DNA of 64,000 nucleotides from Paenibacillus sp. EZ-K15 (GCF_002573715.1 NZ_PDHM01000016.1:599649-663648), one strand, 5' to 3'. Shown: positions 42,379 to 52,505, counted from the stretch's first letter. Notes: generated by a model from the letters alone, not told the origin. Program-made: numbers and translations.

Positions 42379-42432
42379 ATCGATTATTCCTTATTTAGGA
42401 TTTAGGATCGCGCGTTATCGGGAGGAATTGAC

Positions 42433-43624
42433 TTAACGGAGAAACGGTTGGTTTATTTGATGTCCATGAAATGTTCTATAAGCTTTGGTGGGGTCTTCGA
42501 ACCAGGCCGCAATTCCGTCTGCCGTCATTTGATCTGAAGCAGCTTGCATCAGCAGTCCAGCGATATGCTCAGGAAGCGGCTCCGTCATCGCGTTGCTCCA
42601 TTCCGTAACAGCCGTAATATATTGCTTCGTACGGTTCCAGTAGTCTATTACCAACAGCTTCATCCCAAGTCAATTCCTTATGTGTCATGAGGGTTTCATA
42701 TAACTGTTCAGCAGCATAAGAAGCGGTATTACAGCCTTGGCCTGTTATCGGATCACTGAGAAAGACGCTATCACCGCACCCAAGTATCAGCGTTCCGCCC
42801 AGTATGGCATATGGCCTGTGAATGACAGGCGTAATCGCGGTTTGAAGAAAGGCGTTCTCATCGATGAGTGCAAGCTGATCCATATCAATTCGTTCATATA
42901 TAAGATGAAAATGCTCTTCAATTACATTCGCCATACGTGCCACAAATTCGGAAGAGTTCTTGATGCCTTTAAAAACATCCAATATTCCCTCAGGCACAGC
43001 TTCAATGAATAAGATGGTGGCACGACCTGCATCGGTAATAGCGGGAATCTCGAACATTTCACCGTTCCCCGGAAGAACTGTAATGGAAAAACCCTCAGGC
43101 TCCACGGGCTGTACGCCGGTAAAATAACCAACGATGCATTTCCGCTGAGGCGCTTGGTAGGGAGTGAGTCGCATTTCTACAGGAGCTGGTGCCAGCGGCC
43201 CGGCTTTTCCCGTTGCGTCGATGATGAGATTGTAGGATGGGGCCAGGTCCGGAAGATCTTCCGGCTGCAAACGCCGGTGTATAAACTTCACGCCTTGCGC
43301 AGCTAAATCATGCATCGATTCGGCGAAGTGCAAGCGCTGGTCCACCGATGCTGCGCTTCCGGAAAGTTTGCCTGTGAACAGTTTTTGTTGACCTAACTGA
43401 AAGTGAATCGTTCTGATTGGAGGTGCGTTATCCTCCGCAGGTAAGTTAAAACGCCGTTCGCGTTCTAATGTGGGATGAAAATGAACCTGCGTGGATCGAA
43501 TTCTCCCATCAAGGATGTTCTGCTGCTCTTCATAATGATGTACCGTGACATCAAAATCATCCTTCAGAGAATAAGCAAGCTGGATTCCAGCGGTACCGCA
43601 GCCGATTATACCAATACGTCTCAT
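42433..43624 (-). pseudogene. Styrene monooxygenase (StyA)-like flavoprotein gene with a +1 frameshift
   Basis: Residues 1-324 read in frame from 43624: FAD-binding GIIGCGTAGIQLAYSL, a middle part LIIDATGKAGPLAP and the late FAD motif GDSVFLSDPITGQGCNTAS. Beyond DEAV the frame runs out of family sequence and stops at 42569. The frame shifted by one base continues with VIDYWNRTKQYITAVTEWSN to a stop at 42433, which is the normal C-terminus of this family. Removing one G of a GG pair (plus-strand CC at 42651-42652) joins both into a 396-residue protein of normal length. A real mutation or a sequencing error is possible. No StyB-like reductase gene is adjacent. Confidence 0.8.
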
Positions 43625-43800
43625 TACATCAGTCCTCCTTGAAATAGCTTTTAAATAGAATACAGTGATGAGGATTGGATAAAAGGGTGGAATTAACTAT
43701 TATTCACTCCGGCATATGAACTAAAAGATAAATGGCAATATAATGAAGTTAAGTTTACATAATATTTAATATGTAACCAAAAGGGATTACAACATAGTCA

Positions 43801-43835
43801 AAAGGCGAATCCTGTTAGGGATTCGCCTTTTTCAT
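43801..43835. terminator. Bidirectional terminator downstream of the P450 gene
   Basis: Hairpin AAAGGCGAATCC / GGGATTCGCCTTT with a short loop followed by TTC; symmetric, so it can act on either strand. It separates the P450 gene from the styA-like gene. Confidence 0.87.
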
Positions 43836-43862
43836 GGAAGTAGTCATTCATGTTGTTGCACA

Positions 43863-45059
43863 TTAGGCACGAAGTGAAATCGGAATTTCCTTCACACCGC
43901 GGACAATCATACCGGGTCTCCATTCAAGCTCATCGGTGTCCCGTTGCAGCTCAAAGTTGGGGTAGCGACGGAGAAACGTGTTGATTGCGATTTCACCCTC
44001 CAGTCTGGCGAGGGGAGCTCCCAGGCAAAGATGAATCCCTTTGCCGAAGGCTAAATGCTGGCTCTTCTCCCGGGTAATATCAAAGATATCCGGGTCCTCA
44101 AATTGTGAGGCATCCCGATTTGCGGAGTTCAAAGCGATGACAACCAAGTCGCCTTTCTTCAAGTGAACGCCATGAAAATCCATATCCTCCGCCGCCCAAC
44201 GGGAGGTGCTGAATTCAACGGGACCGTTGTAGCGAAGCATTTCCTCAATCGCACCATGAATGAGTTCGGGTTGATCCTGCAGAAGTTTGCGTTGTTCCGG
44301 ATGCTCCAATAACGCAAGCACGCCATTACCGATCAGGTTCACCGTCGTTTCATGACCGGCTATGATCATCAGGGTGACGACGCCATATAACTCCTGTTCG
44401 GATAAGCGATCACCTTGATTCTCGGCAATGACCAGCTGACTGATCATATCATCGCCCGGCTGTTCGCGAACCTTCGCGAACCAATCCTTCAAATAAGCGA
44501 TAAATTCATTCATATGCTGGACTACTTGCTCGTTCATTTCCTGGTTGGAGGCGCCGATGATGGAGTTGGACCATATCCGAAACTTGTCTTGGTCCTCCGT
44601 AGGCACGCCAAGGATTTCACTTATCACGATAATAGGAAGTTTGAACGCATACTCATCAATGAGATCTATGGTGTCTTTGGAGGAGACAGCATCTAGCAGG
44701 TTGTCCGCGATCTCTTGAATATGGCCCCGCATATCCGCAATTCGCTGCGGAGTAAAGCCCTTTTGGACCAATCCGCGAAGTCGTTTGTGATCCGGCGGAT
44801 CGGAGAACAGCATGTTGGTGCTGAACACGCTGGTCTGTTCCTGCCCCATTGCTTTAGCGACGTCTTTACTAAATCGGCCATCCTTGAGCGCTTCAACAGC
44901 TTCCTCGTAATTGCTGATCAGCCAGCCGAAACGTCCATCGGGAAATTGCAGATTTAATATGGGATCGCTTTGCCTCAATTTCTCGTATACAGGATATGGG
45001 TTATGGGTAAATTCCTTCGTAAACAATGCATTTTTCAGAGATTCGTTCACATTTGTCAT
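43863..45059 (-). CDS. Cytochrome P450, CYP107-like
   Basis: 398 residues, typical of soluble bacterial P450s. The I-helix motif is AGHETT, the ExxR motif is in IEEMLRYNGPVEF, and the heme-binding loop FGKGIHLCLGAPLARLEG places the ligand at Cys345. NMLFSDPPDHKRLRGLVQKGFTP is the conserved helix C region. The overall sequence resembles the CYP107 group used in polyketide and fatty acid hydroxylation. It stands alone with its own terminator; no ferredoxin gene is nearby. Confidence 0.9.
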   Translation of the reverse strand: MTNVNESLKNALFTKEFTHNPYPVYEKLRQSDPILNLQFPDGRFGWLISNYEEAVEALKDGRFSKDVAKAMGQEQTSVFSTNMLFSDPPDHKRLRGLVQKGFTPQRIADMRGHIQEIADNLLDAVSSKDTIDLIDEYAFKLPIIVISEILGVPTEDQDKFRIWSNSIIGASNQEMNEQVVQHMNEFIAYLKDWFAKVREQPGDDMISQLVIAENQGDRLSEQELYGVVTLMIIAGHETTVNLIGNGVLALLEHPEQRKLLQDQPELIHGAIEEMLRYNGPVEFSTSRWAAEDMDFHGVHLKKGDLVVIALNSANRDASQFEDPDIFDITREKSQHLAFGKGIHLCLGAPLARLEGEIAINTFLRRYPNFELQRDTDELEWRPGMIVRGVKEIPISLRA

Positions 45060-45292
45060 ATAGGGTCTCCTCTCGAAAATGATAGTTTCCTATCCAGTAT
45101 AAGGGAAGGCGATGGATATAACCAATTTACGGATGAAATGCCGACAGTCTCCAAATGATTGATTATACCAAACTTGTGATGGGAATGGTGTTCAAGATTG
45201 ACTCTAAAGAGTGCCTTTTGGTCTACTGACTACGCACATAGATCTTTGATATATTGGATCATATCTGAAAGGAAGAAAGGGGGAATAAAGCG

Positions 45293-47602
45293 GTGAAATC
45301 CGTTTCCGGGGAGAAGGCAGCGCTGCTGGTTCGATTTTTCATACCGTATGCTGTTATTTTGGTGGGCTCCCTATTGGTTGGATGGTTTGCTTATGGGAAG
45401 ACGGCAGGGCTCATTGAAAGCGAGACGGTGAGAAGCACCTCCGCCGCTCTGCAGCAAATCCAGGAAGCGCTGGATCAGAGATTTGCCGAAATCGAGAACA
45501 TGGCACGGCAGATGTCGAGCGAATCGAAGGTTCTGTCTTTTCAGTTTGAGAAAGAACCGTTTGCCGGAACAGGTCCCTACCGTCTATGGGATTTGGAAAA
45601 GGGTTTGTTTAATTACAAATTGTTTAATCACTTCATCTTGGATTATTACATCGCTTACAGGAACAGCAACATGATCGTTTCACCTCGTAAGGTGTATACG
45701 GCGGACCAGTATTATCGTTTGCAGCTGCACTATGACGACCAGTCATTAAGCGAGTGGAAGCAAGCTCTGTTTGGGCAGTATCATTATAAAACGTATGCCC
45801 CGGGCCGTTCGGTCGTGTATGAAGGCAAACCATACTCGGTTGTCAGCTATATGCAATCCTTCGGGAATAAAAGGAGCAGCGGAGTTGTCACTGTACTGAT
45901 CAACAACATGCAGATTCAGGACATGCTTCGCAAAGTCGATCCGGAACAAGAGGGTTTTGCCTACATAGCGGATCAGAACGGCAACCTGATCAGTTCTATT
46001 GGTTTGAAAGAACCGGATATTTTGAAAGCGCTTCCCAAGCGAGGGGGCTACTCCCATATCCGATTGGGCGGGCAGGAAATGCTGGTGACGCAATCCACGT
46101 CCAAATACAATGGCTGGAGCTATGTATCCGCTCAACCGAAATCCGTGGTGCTCCAAAAAGTAAATTATATCAAACAGCTGACATTGACGATCTTTATCAC
46201 AGCTCTTCTGCTGGGGCTTGGGATCGCCGGCTATTTTGCATATCGAAGCAGCAGACCATTCCTTAAGATCCTCCAGCTCCTGCCATCATCGCGTCGGGAT
46301 GCAAAGCATGTGGTTTCTCGTAACGCCGTTGATTATATCGGACATTCCGTGTCCGAGCTGATTGAAAGTCATGATACGCTGAAGGAGCGGTTGGAAGAGC
46401 AGATTCCGATGCTGCGAAATGTCGTGGTTGACAGGCTTCTGAAGGGTAGCTTCACGTCGATGCAGGAGATTGAGGCTGCCATGGAACACGCACAAGTCCA
46501 ACTTCGGGGATCTCACCATGCGGTTGCCCTTCTTCATATTCGGGGATACCAGGAGCCGTTTATGGAAGAGATGCTGATGGAGCTCGATATTGTAAAAATC
46601 AACCTCCGCGACCGGATTCAAGCATTATGCGGGGAGGAGGTGCTGCTGCATGATTTTGGTGAAAACCAATTGGTCCTGATCCTGTCGGGAACGGCAGTAG
46701 ACAACGCGGATTTTATGACACAGATGCGAGCGAATATACGGGTAATTTACGAGCAATTGAGCGGAATCTCAGATACGGGCCTGTATATGGCTGTAGGCGA
46801 GTGCCAGTCCAGCATTGCTGAGCTATACCGTTCCTACGGGGAGGCCAGGTTTGTGCTTCATCATGCAGGATGGAGCGAGAAGGCTCTTATCTTATATCAT
46901 GCTGAGATGGAAACGCCGGCCTTTTCCTATTATTACCCGGCCGATGAAGAGATGAGGTTGATCCAGCTTGTGAAGGCAGGCAATGTGGATGAGACGCAGC
47001 AGTTGCTGCTGCAGATCAAGGAGAAGAACAGATCGGAGCGGCAATTGCCGATGGCCGTGGAGAAGCTCCTTGCCCAGGAGTTAAGCGGCACCCTGATGAA
47101 ATGCTGCGAACCGACAGGGAAAGATGGCAGCGGCAGAACGGAGGAAATGGAAGCTGTCATCCGAGCGTTAAATCCGGTTATGCCCCCAGCCGAAGCCATG
47201 AACATTCTCTATGCTGCTTTTATTCGGCTCTGTCGGAAAAACGAGGAGAGGAAGAAGAGCCATAATGACCTTTTAACGAGCCGACTGCTTACCTATATTG
47301 AGAGGCACTATGGGGAAAGTGATCTGAGTTTAACCGCGCTCGCCCGGGAAACACGCACCTCTGAGGCTTATGTATCTTACTTCTTTAAGGAGCAAACAGG
47401 CTTGAATTTCTCGGACTATCTGGAGCAACTCCGAATGGATGAGGCGAAGCGGGAATTGGCGTCAAGCGACAGGCCGGTAAGTGACATTGCTGCTTCTGTT
47501 GGCTATCTCTCACACAACACCTTCAGCCGTGCGTTTAAACGGGTAAACGGCATTAGCGCGACTGAGTATAGACGTCTTCAACGCGCAGAAGAACATGCTT
47601 AA
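45293..47602 (+). CDS. Membrane-bound AraC-family regulator (YesN-like, with extracellular sensor)
   Basis: 769 residues. A transmembrane segment (about 12-35), a large extracellular sensor region of the Cache type (about 40-295), a second membrane segment (about 300-325), a linker, and a C-terminal AraC double helix-turn-helix (about 665-765: SLTALARETRTSEAYVSYFFKEQTG and PVSDIAASVGYLSHNTFSRAFKR). Proteins of this design are abundant in Paenibacillus beside sugar importers and usually control them. The GTG start is nine bases after AAAGGGGG. The four genes that follow on the same strand are its likely targets. Confidence 0.88.
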   Translation: MKSVSGEKAALLVRFFIPYAVILVGSLLVGWFAYGKTAGLIESETVRSTSAALQQIQEALDQRFAEIENMARQMSSESKVLSFQFEKEPFAGTGPYRLWDLEKGLFNYKLFNHFILDYYIAYRNSNMIVSPRKVYTADQYYRLQLHYDDQSLSEWKQALFGQYHYKTYAPGRSVVYEGKPYSVVSYMQSFGNKRSSGVVTVLINNMQIQDMLRKVDPEQEGFAYIADQNGNLISSIGLKEPDILKALPKRGGYSHIRLGGQEMLVTQSTSKYNGWSYVSAQPKSVVLQKVNYIKQLTLTIFITALLLGLGIAGYFAYRSSRPFLKILQLLPSSRRDAKHVVSRNAVDYIGHSVSELIESHDTLKERLEEQIPMLRNVVVDRLLKGSFTSMQEIEAAMEHAQVQLRGSHHAVALLHIRGYQEPFMEEMLMELDIVKINLRDRIQALCGEEVLLHDFGENQLVLILSGTAVDNADFMTQMRANIRVIYEQLSGISDTGLYMAVGECQSSIAELYRSYGEARFVLHHAGWSEKALILYHAEMETPAFSYYYPADEEMRLIQLVKAGNVDETQQLLLQIKEKNRSERQLPMAVEKLLAQELSGTLMKCCEPTGKDGSGRTEEMEAVIRALNPVMPPAEAMNILYAAFIRLCRKNEERKKSHNDLLTSRLLTYIERHYGESDLSLTALARETRTSEAYVSYFFKEQTGLNFSDYLEQLRMDEAKRELASSDRPVSDIAASVGYLSHNTFSRAFKRVNGISATEYRRLQRAEEHA

Positions 47603-47763
47603 TCTAAAGAAATGCACGGTGCCTGATTGATGAATAACAGCCCATTCTAAAATTCTGAATAATCGACCGGAAACATGAAGATTTACGCTGATACACGCAG
47701 CTGTATATACTCCAATCACGGACCGCATAGGGACGAATCCATTGAAGATTGGAGTGGTAGCCG

Positions 47764-48672
47764 CTGAGTGGCTGGAAGAGCATCATCCGTAGCTGGCAGC
47801 TGTATGCGCTTTTTTTGCTCCCGCTGCTGTACATCATTATTTTCAAGTATGTACCGATGTACGGCGCGCAAATTGCATTCAAAGAGTTCAACGTCACGAA
47901 GGGGATCAACGGAAGTCCATGGGTTGGGTTTGCCCAGTTCGAACGCTTCTTTGAATCGCATGAATTCTGGCGATTGCTGAAGAATACGTTCTCCATCAGC
48001 TTGTACACACTGATAGCCAGTTTCCCGTTTCCCATTATGCTTGCACTTGGACTGAATTATGTAAGGAACCGGCGCTTCAAGAACACCGTCCAAATGGTTA
48101 CATACGCGCCTTATTTTATCTCTCTGGTCGTGCTGGTGGGCTTGATGCTGCAGTTTATGGATCCAAGAACGGGGCTCATCAATACGATGCTTGGCTGGAT
48201 CGGCCTAGGTCCGTTTCATTTCATGGCGGAGGCCTCCTGGTTTCAGTCGATCTATGTGTGGTCCCATATTTGGCAGAATGTCGGGTTTTCCTGCATCATT
48301 TTTTTGGCAACGCTTTCAGGGATTGATCCGGCTCTCCATGAAGCAGCCGTCATGGATGGAGCCACGAAAATGCAGCGGATGCGCCACATTGACCTCCCGG
48401 GCATCATGCCCATCGCCATGATTTTGCTTATTCTGAATACGGGGCAAATGCTCGAGACCGGCTTCGAGAAAATTCTGTTAATGCAGAACGCACTAAATTT
48501 GCGTTCATCCGAAGTCATCGACACATACGTGTACAAGGTGGGATTGGTATCCCAAGCGATGAATTTCTCATATGCCACAGCGATTGGGTTGTTTAAAGCG
48601 ATCATCGGTTTCGTGCTGCTGTTGATCGTGAATCAAACGGCCAAAAAGCTGAAGCAGGAGAGTCTATGGTAA
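47764..48672 (+). CDS. Sugar ABC transporter permease, LplB type, with probable CTG start
   Basis: 302 residues if started at CTG 47764. The CUT1 permease fold has LYALFLLPLLYIIIFKYVPMYGAQIAFKEF at TM1 and the coupling loop EAAVMDGATKMQRMRHIDLPGIM. Upstream the frame is closed by TAG at 47758, and no ATG, GTG or TTG lies between it and TTG 47815. That TTG is inside TM1, so a start there would remove the cytoplasmic N-terminus that relatives have. GGAG lies nine bases before CTG 47764. The gene begins the importer operon. Confidence 0.82.
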   Translation: MSGWKSIIRSWQLYALFLLPLLYIIIFKYVPMYGAQIAFKEFNVTKGINGSPWVGFAQFERFFESHEFWRLLKNTFSISLYTLIASFPFPIMLALGLNYVRNRRFKNTVQMVTYAPYFISLVVLVGLMLQFMDPRTGLINTMLGWIGLGPFHFMAEASWFQSIYVWSHIWQNVGFSCIIFLATLSGIDPALHEAAVMDGATKMQRMRHIDLPGIMPIAMILLILNTGQMLETGFEKILLMQNALNLRSSEVIDTYVYKVGLVSQAMNFSYATAIGLFKAIIGFVLLLIVNQTAKKLKQESLW

Positions 48673-48690
48673 GAAAGGGGGGGGACTTGT

Positions 48691-49587
48691 ATGCAATCAC
48701 CTGCCATGAAGGAATCCGGCTCGGACCGTGTTTTTACGGTGGTCAACTACGCGATGTTATCTGTTTTCCTCATCGTTGTGTTATATCCGCTGATTTATGT
48801 AGTCAGCGCCTCATTCAGTTCCAGCAGCGCGGTCTTGTCGGGAAAGGTATGGTTGTGGCCCGTCGAGCCGACCCTCGAAGGCTATCGTGCGGTATTCAAA
48901 AATACGATGGTGGCCAAGGGTTTCATGAACACGCTGTTCTATACGCTGGCAGGCACGATGATCAATCTCATTCTGTCCGTGATGGCAGCGTACCCGTTGT
49001 CACGCAAAGATTTTCGGGGGCGAAACATGTTCATGCTGCTGTTCGTGTTCACGATGCTGTTTAATGGAGGCTTGATCCCGACCTACCTGCTGGTGAAGGA
49101 TCTCGGCATGATTGACACAATTTGGTCGATGCTGATTCCGGGGGCGCTGTCGGTGTGGAATGTCATCATCATGCGCACGTATTTCCAGACGACCATCCCG
49201 CAGGAACTGCTGGAGGCTTCACAGCTGGACGGCTGTACCGATTTTCGCTTCCTGTGGCGCATCGTGCTGCCGCTTTCGGGTCCCATCTTGGCCGTTATTG
49301 CTTTATTCTATGCCGTTGGCCATTGGAATCAATATTTCAATGCGATGATTTATTTGAAGAGCGCGGATTTGTACCCGCTCCAGCTGGTGCTTCGCGATAT
49401 TCTGGTGCAGAACGAGGTCAATATCGAAATGCTCGGCGACGCCAAAACCGCTGCGGCCCGGCAAGGGCTGCGGGAGCTGCTGAAATATTCGCTGATCGTG
49501 GTAACCTCGGTTCCGCTGTTGATCGTATATCCGTTTTTGCAGAAATTCTTTGTCAAAGGGGTCATGATTGGTTCATTAAAGGGATAA
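48691..49587 (+). CDS. Sugar ABC transporter permease, YtcP/CarB type
   Basis: 298 residues, six hydrophobic segments, CUT1 family. YPLIYVVSASFSSSSAVLSG, NGGLIPTYLLVKDLGM and the coupling loop LLEASQLDGCTDFRFLWRIVLP are typical of the YtcP partner of LplB-type permeases. An AAAGGGGGGG ribosome binding site precedes the ATG. It lies 18 bases after the LplB gene. The operon has no ATPase gene; such systems often share an MsmX-type ATPase encoded elsewhere. Confidence 0.9.
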   Translation: MQSPAMKESGSDRVFTVVNYAMLSVFLIVVLYPLIYVVSASFSSSSAVLSGKVWLWPVEPTLEGYRAVFKNTMVAKGFMNTLFYTLAGTMINLILSVMAAYPLSRKDFRGRNMFMLLFVFTMLFNGGLIPTYLLVKDLGMIDTIWSMLIPGALSVWNVIIMRTYFQTTIPQELLEASQLDGCTDFRFLWRIVLPLSGPILAVIALFYAVGHWNQYFNAMIYLKSADLYPLQLVLRDILVQNEVNIEMLGDAKTAAARQGLRELLKYSLIVVTSVPLLIVYPFLQKFFVKGVMIGSLKG

Positions 49588-49617
49588 GACATCCATATTT
49601 CAGGAGGGCGGGACGTT

Positions 49618-51288
49618 ATGAGAAAAAGAACACGGGTTATCATGGGGGCATTCACCGCATTCAGTATCCTTCTTGCAGGTTGTATGGGTTCACAGATCCC
49701 GAAGGGCTCGGATGAGGGTCAGAATGCGGGTACCGAACCCATCGCATTATCCGAACCTGGAACCTATCCGCTGGTTCAAGAGAAAACCACGTTAAAGGTG
49801 ATGGTGCGGGGAAATCCGTTGGTCGAGAATTTCGAAACGAATGAATTCACGAAGTGGTACGAGGAAAAAACGAATGTGCACATCGAGTGGGAGGTTGTTC
49901 CGGAGCAGAGCATGCAGGAGAAGCTGAATCTCGTTCTTGCCAGCGAGGATTATCCCGACGTCATTATGGGTTTAAATATTTCGCCGGCGCAGCAGATGAT
50001 ATATGGCTCGCAGGGCGCCTTTCTTCCGTTGAATGACTTGATTGAGAAGCAGGGACCGAATACGAAGAAAATATTCCAGGATAACCCGGAGATCCAATCC
50101 ACAATAACGGCGCTGGACGGCAATATTTATGCGCTTCCGGAAGTGAATGAATGCTATCACTGTTCCATGAGCCAGAAAATGTGGATTTACGAGCCTTGGC
50201 TGAAGAAACTCAATCTGGAGATGCCGGAAACCACGGATGAGCTGTACGAGGTGCTGAAAGCTTTTAAAGAACAAGACCCGAACGGGAATGGCATCCAGGA
50301 TGAGATTCCATTGTCTATTTCTCCGAAATCCTGGAGCTCCTCCATCGACGCGTTCTTATTGAACTCTTTCATCTATAATCCGGTTTACGGCTCAAGTTAC
50401 AAGCATATATTCATAAAAGACGACAAGCTTGACGTCGCCTTCAACAAGCCGGAGTGGAGGGAAGGCTTGCGGTATATGAATAAGCTGTACGCTGAGGGGC
50501 TGCTCGCTCCGGAATCGTTCACGCAGGATGACAATCAGCTGATCCAGATCGGCGAGAACCCCGATACTGTGCTTCTAGGCGCTTCAACCGGCGGCCATCA
50601 GGGTATATTTACCCAACTCCTCGGCGAAAGCGGCAGATGGTTGGAATATAAGACGGTACCGCCGCTCAAAGGACCAAACGGAGTTCGCTATGCTGCTCTG
50701 GATTCCACCGGATTGAATCCGGGTGCATTTGTCATCACGAAGAAGGCCAAGCATCCTGAGCTTGCCCTGCGATGGGCGGATGGGCTGTACGAACGGGAGC
50801 ATACGCTGCGAAGCGTGTATGGTCGCCCGGACGAGGAATGGCGGGAAGCGAAGGACGGAGAGATCGGCATCAACGGAGAGCCGGCGGTCTGGTCAGAGCT
50901 GAAGTCCTACGGCACGGTTCAGAATATAGCCTGGATTCAAACCGGTCCGAGTCTGCGGACGAATGATTTCCGCCTTAGCGCCGTTGCCAAAGGGGACGAC
51001 GATCTGGAAGTCATTCTGTACAATGAAACGAAAAATAAATACGAACCCCACAAACCAACCGATGTCAGCACCGTGCCGCCGTTATTTTTGACCAACGAGC
51101 AGGCGTCCGAGGTAGCGGATCTGTCCAAGACGATCAATGATTACGTTGATGAAATGATGGCCCGCTTCGTGATCGGCGATGCCGATCTGGATAAGGACTG
51201 GGATGGTTACGTTAAGCAATTGGAAGCAATGAACGTAGCCCGCTATCTGGAAATTTATCAGGAAGCGTATGATGGAAGAAGCAAATAA
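49618..51288 (+). CDS. Extracellular sugar-binding lipoprotein
   Basis: 556 residues, at the large end of the CUT1 binding proteins and normal for LplA-type members in Paenibacillus. A lipobox LAGC is followed by an acidic linker. NGNGIQDEIPLSI (a calcium-loop-like DPNGNGIQDE) and WADGLYEREHTLRSVYG are typical features. It would capture an oligosaccharide or glycoconjugate for the two permeases upstream; the substrate is unknown. It is 30 bases after the second permease gene. Confidence 0.88.
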   Translation: MRKRTRVIMGAFTAFSILLAGCMGSQIPKGSDEGQNAGTEPIALSEPGTYPLVQEKTTLKVMVRGNPLVENFETNEFTKWYEEKTNVHIEWEVVPEQSMQEKLNLVLASEDYPDVIMGLNISPAQQMIYGSQGAFLPLNDLIEKQGPNTKKIFQDNPEIQSTITALDGNIYALPEVNECYHCSMSQKMWIYEPWLKKLNLEMPETTDELYEVLKAFKEQDPNGNGIQDEIPLSISPKSWSSSIDAFLLNSFIYNPVYGSSYKHIFIKDDKLDVAFNKPEWREGLRYMNKLYAEGLLAPESFTQDDNQLIQIGENPDTVLLGASTGGHQGIFTQLLGESGRWLEYKTVPPLKGPNGVRYAALDSTGLNPGAFVITKKAKHPELALRWADGLYEREHTLRSVYGRPDEEWREAKDGEIGINGEPAVWSELKSYGTVQNIAWIQTGPSLRTNDFRLSAVAKGDDDLEVILYNETKNKYEPHKPTDVSTVPPLFLTNEQASEVADLSKTINDYVDEMMARFVIGDADLDKDWDGYVKQLEAMNVARYLEIYQEAYDGRSK

Positions 51289-51303
51289 AGGAGGGATTGC
51301 AGG

Positions 51304-52176
51304 ATGAGAGTTGGCGTAAGCACCTACAGTTTGCTGCCCGCTATCCGTGCAGGAGAGATGACGGTGCTGGATGTGGTGGATTGGATCGCTGAGAACGGCG
51401 GGCAGCACATGGAGATCGTGCCCTACGGATATACGTTGGAGGACAATCCCGGGCTTGCCGATGCGGTGCGTGAGCGGGCTGCGAAAGTCGGCATCGCGTT
51501 ATCCAACTATTCGATGCCCGCTAATTTTGTCCAGGAGAGCCGGGACGCCTTCGATGTCGAGGTCGAGCGGATCAAGCGCCATGTGGATACGGTGAATCGG
51601 TTAGGAATGAAGCATATGCGTCATGACGTGACGGCTTTCACGCTGCCGCCGGAGAAGATGGGCATTGATTATGTGGAAACCCATCTGGATATGATTGTGG
51701 AAGGCTGTCGGCTCATAGCAGATTACGCAGACCGTTATGGTATTACGACCACGATCGAGAACCATGGCGTGAGCGTACAGGCGAGCGATCGTGTACAGCG
51801 CGTGATGCAGGCTGTCAACCGCCCGAACTTCAAGACGACCTTGGATATCGGTAACTTTCTATGCGTTGACGAGCAGCCGCTGGTTGGCGTGAAACGCAAC
51901 TTGCCGTTTGCCTCGCTCATCCATGTGAAAGACTTCTATTATCGTCCGTTTGATCAAGACCCGGGCGGGGGAAAGTGGTTCAGAACATCCCATGGCAATT
52001 ACCTCCGAGGCTCGATCTTTGGCCAAGGAGATCTCGATGTGCGCAGGATTTTGCGTCTCATTAAGGGTTATGGTTATGACGGAGATATTACGCTGGAATT
52101 CGAAGGCATGGAAGAATGCCGGGAAGGAACCCGGCTGGGTCTGGACAATCTGAAGCGGTTATGGGACGAAGCGTAG
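51304..52176 (+). CDS. Sugar phosphate isomerase/epimerase-like TIM-barrel protein
   Basis: 290 residues of the xylose-isomerase-like TIM barrel (AP endonuclease family 2) class. The metal-site regions are visible: IENHGVSVQASD (Glu and His), TTLDIGNFLCVDEQP (Asp), LIHVKDFYY (His) and ITLEFEGMEE (Glu). Family members isomerise or epimerise sugars, inositols or sugar phosphates. It is the last gene of the importer operon, 15 bases after the binding protein, so its substrate is probably the imported sugar or a breakdown product. A terminator follows. Confidence 0.85.
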   Translation: MRVGVSTYSLLPAIRAGEMTVLDVVDWIAENGGQHMEIVPYGYTLEDNPGLADAVRERAAKVGIALSNYSMPANFVQESRDAFDVEVERIKRHVDTVNRLGMKHMRHDVTAFTLPPEKMGIDYVETHLDMIVEGCRLIADYADRYGITTTIENHGVSVQASDRVQRVMQAVNRPNFKTTLDIGNFLCVDEQPLVGVKRNLPFASLIHVKDFYYRPFDQDPGGGKWFRTSHGNYLRGSIFGQGDLDVRRILRLIKGYGYDGDITLEFEGMEECREGTRLGLDNLKRLWDEA

Positions 52177-52240
52177 GTGGTTGCGTTACGGAAATCAAAT
52201 GCTCATAGCGAAATATACATGGAATAACAGAACAGCCTGA

Positions 52241-52268
52241 AAGTCGCGCCTAGCGCGACTTTTTTATT
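52241..52268 (+). terminator. Rho-independent terminator
   Basis: Hairpin AAGTCGCGC / GCGCGACTT with a three-base loop followed by T6. Ends the sugar importer operon. The next 235 bases up to the Rrf2 gene are AT-rich and hold no gene. Confidence 0.92.
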
Positions 52269-52475
52269 TATGAGACCTTGAGTTAGAGGCGTTTATTTCA
52301 TCATATGAACTAATGACTTGGCACTTGGATATAGATTGGTTTCATTCCTCATTTGCATCAGATCGGCAATGATTTTACATTCGGTTCGAATTCATATAAG
52401 ATATAACGTGGATATTGTTTATCCGCTTTAGTCGTGAATGGATAGATGCGTGTGTAGTTTAGATAACGAACGAAC

Positions 52476-52486
52476 CGATATTATCG
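52476..52486. promoter_or_regulatory. Palindrome CGATA-T-TATCG upstream of the Rrf2 gene
   Basis: A perfect 5-1-5 inverted repeat 20 bases before the Rrf2 start and just ahead of its ribosome binding site; a plausible autoregulatory site. Confidence 0.4.
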
Positions 52487-52505
52487 TGAATTGAGGTGCT
52501 GTTAG

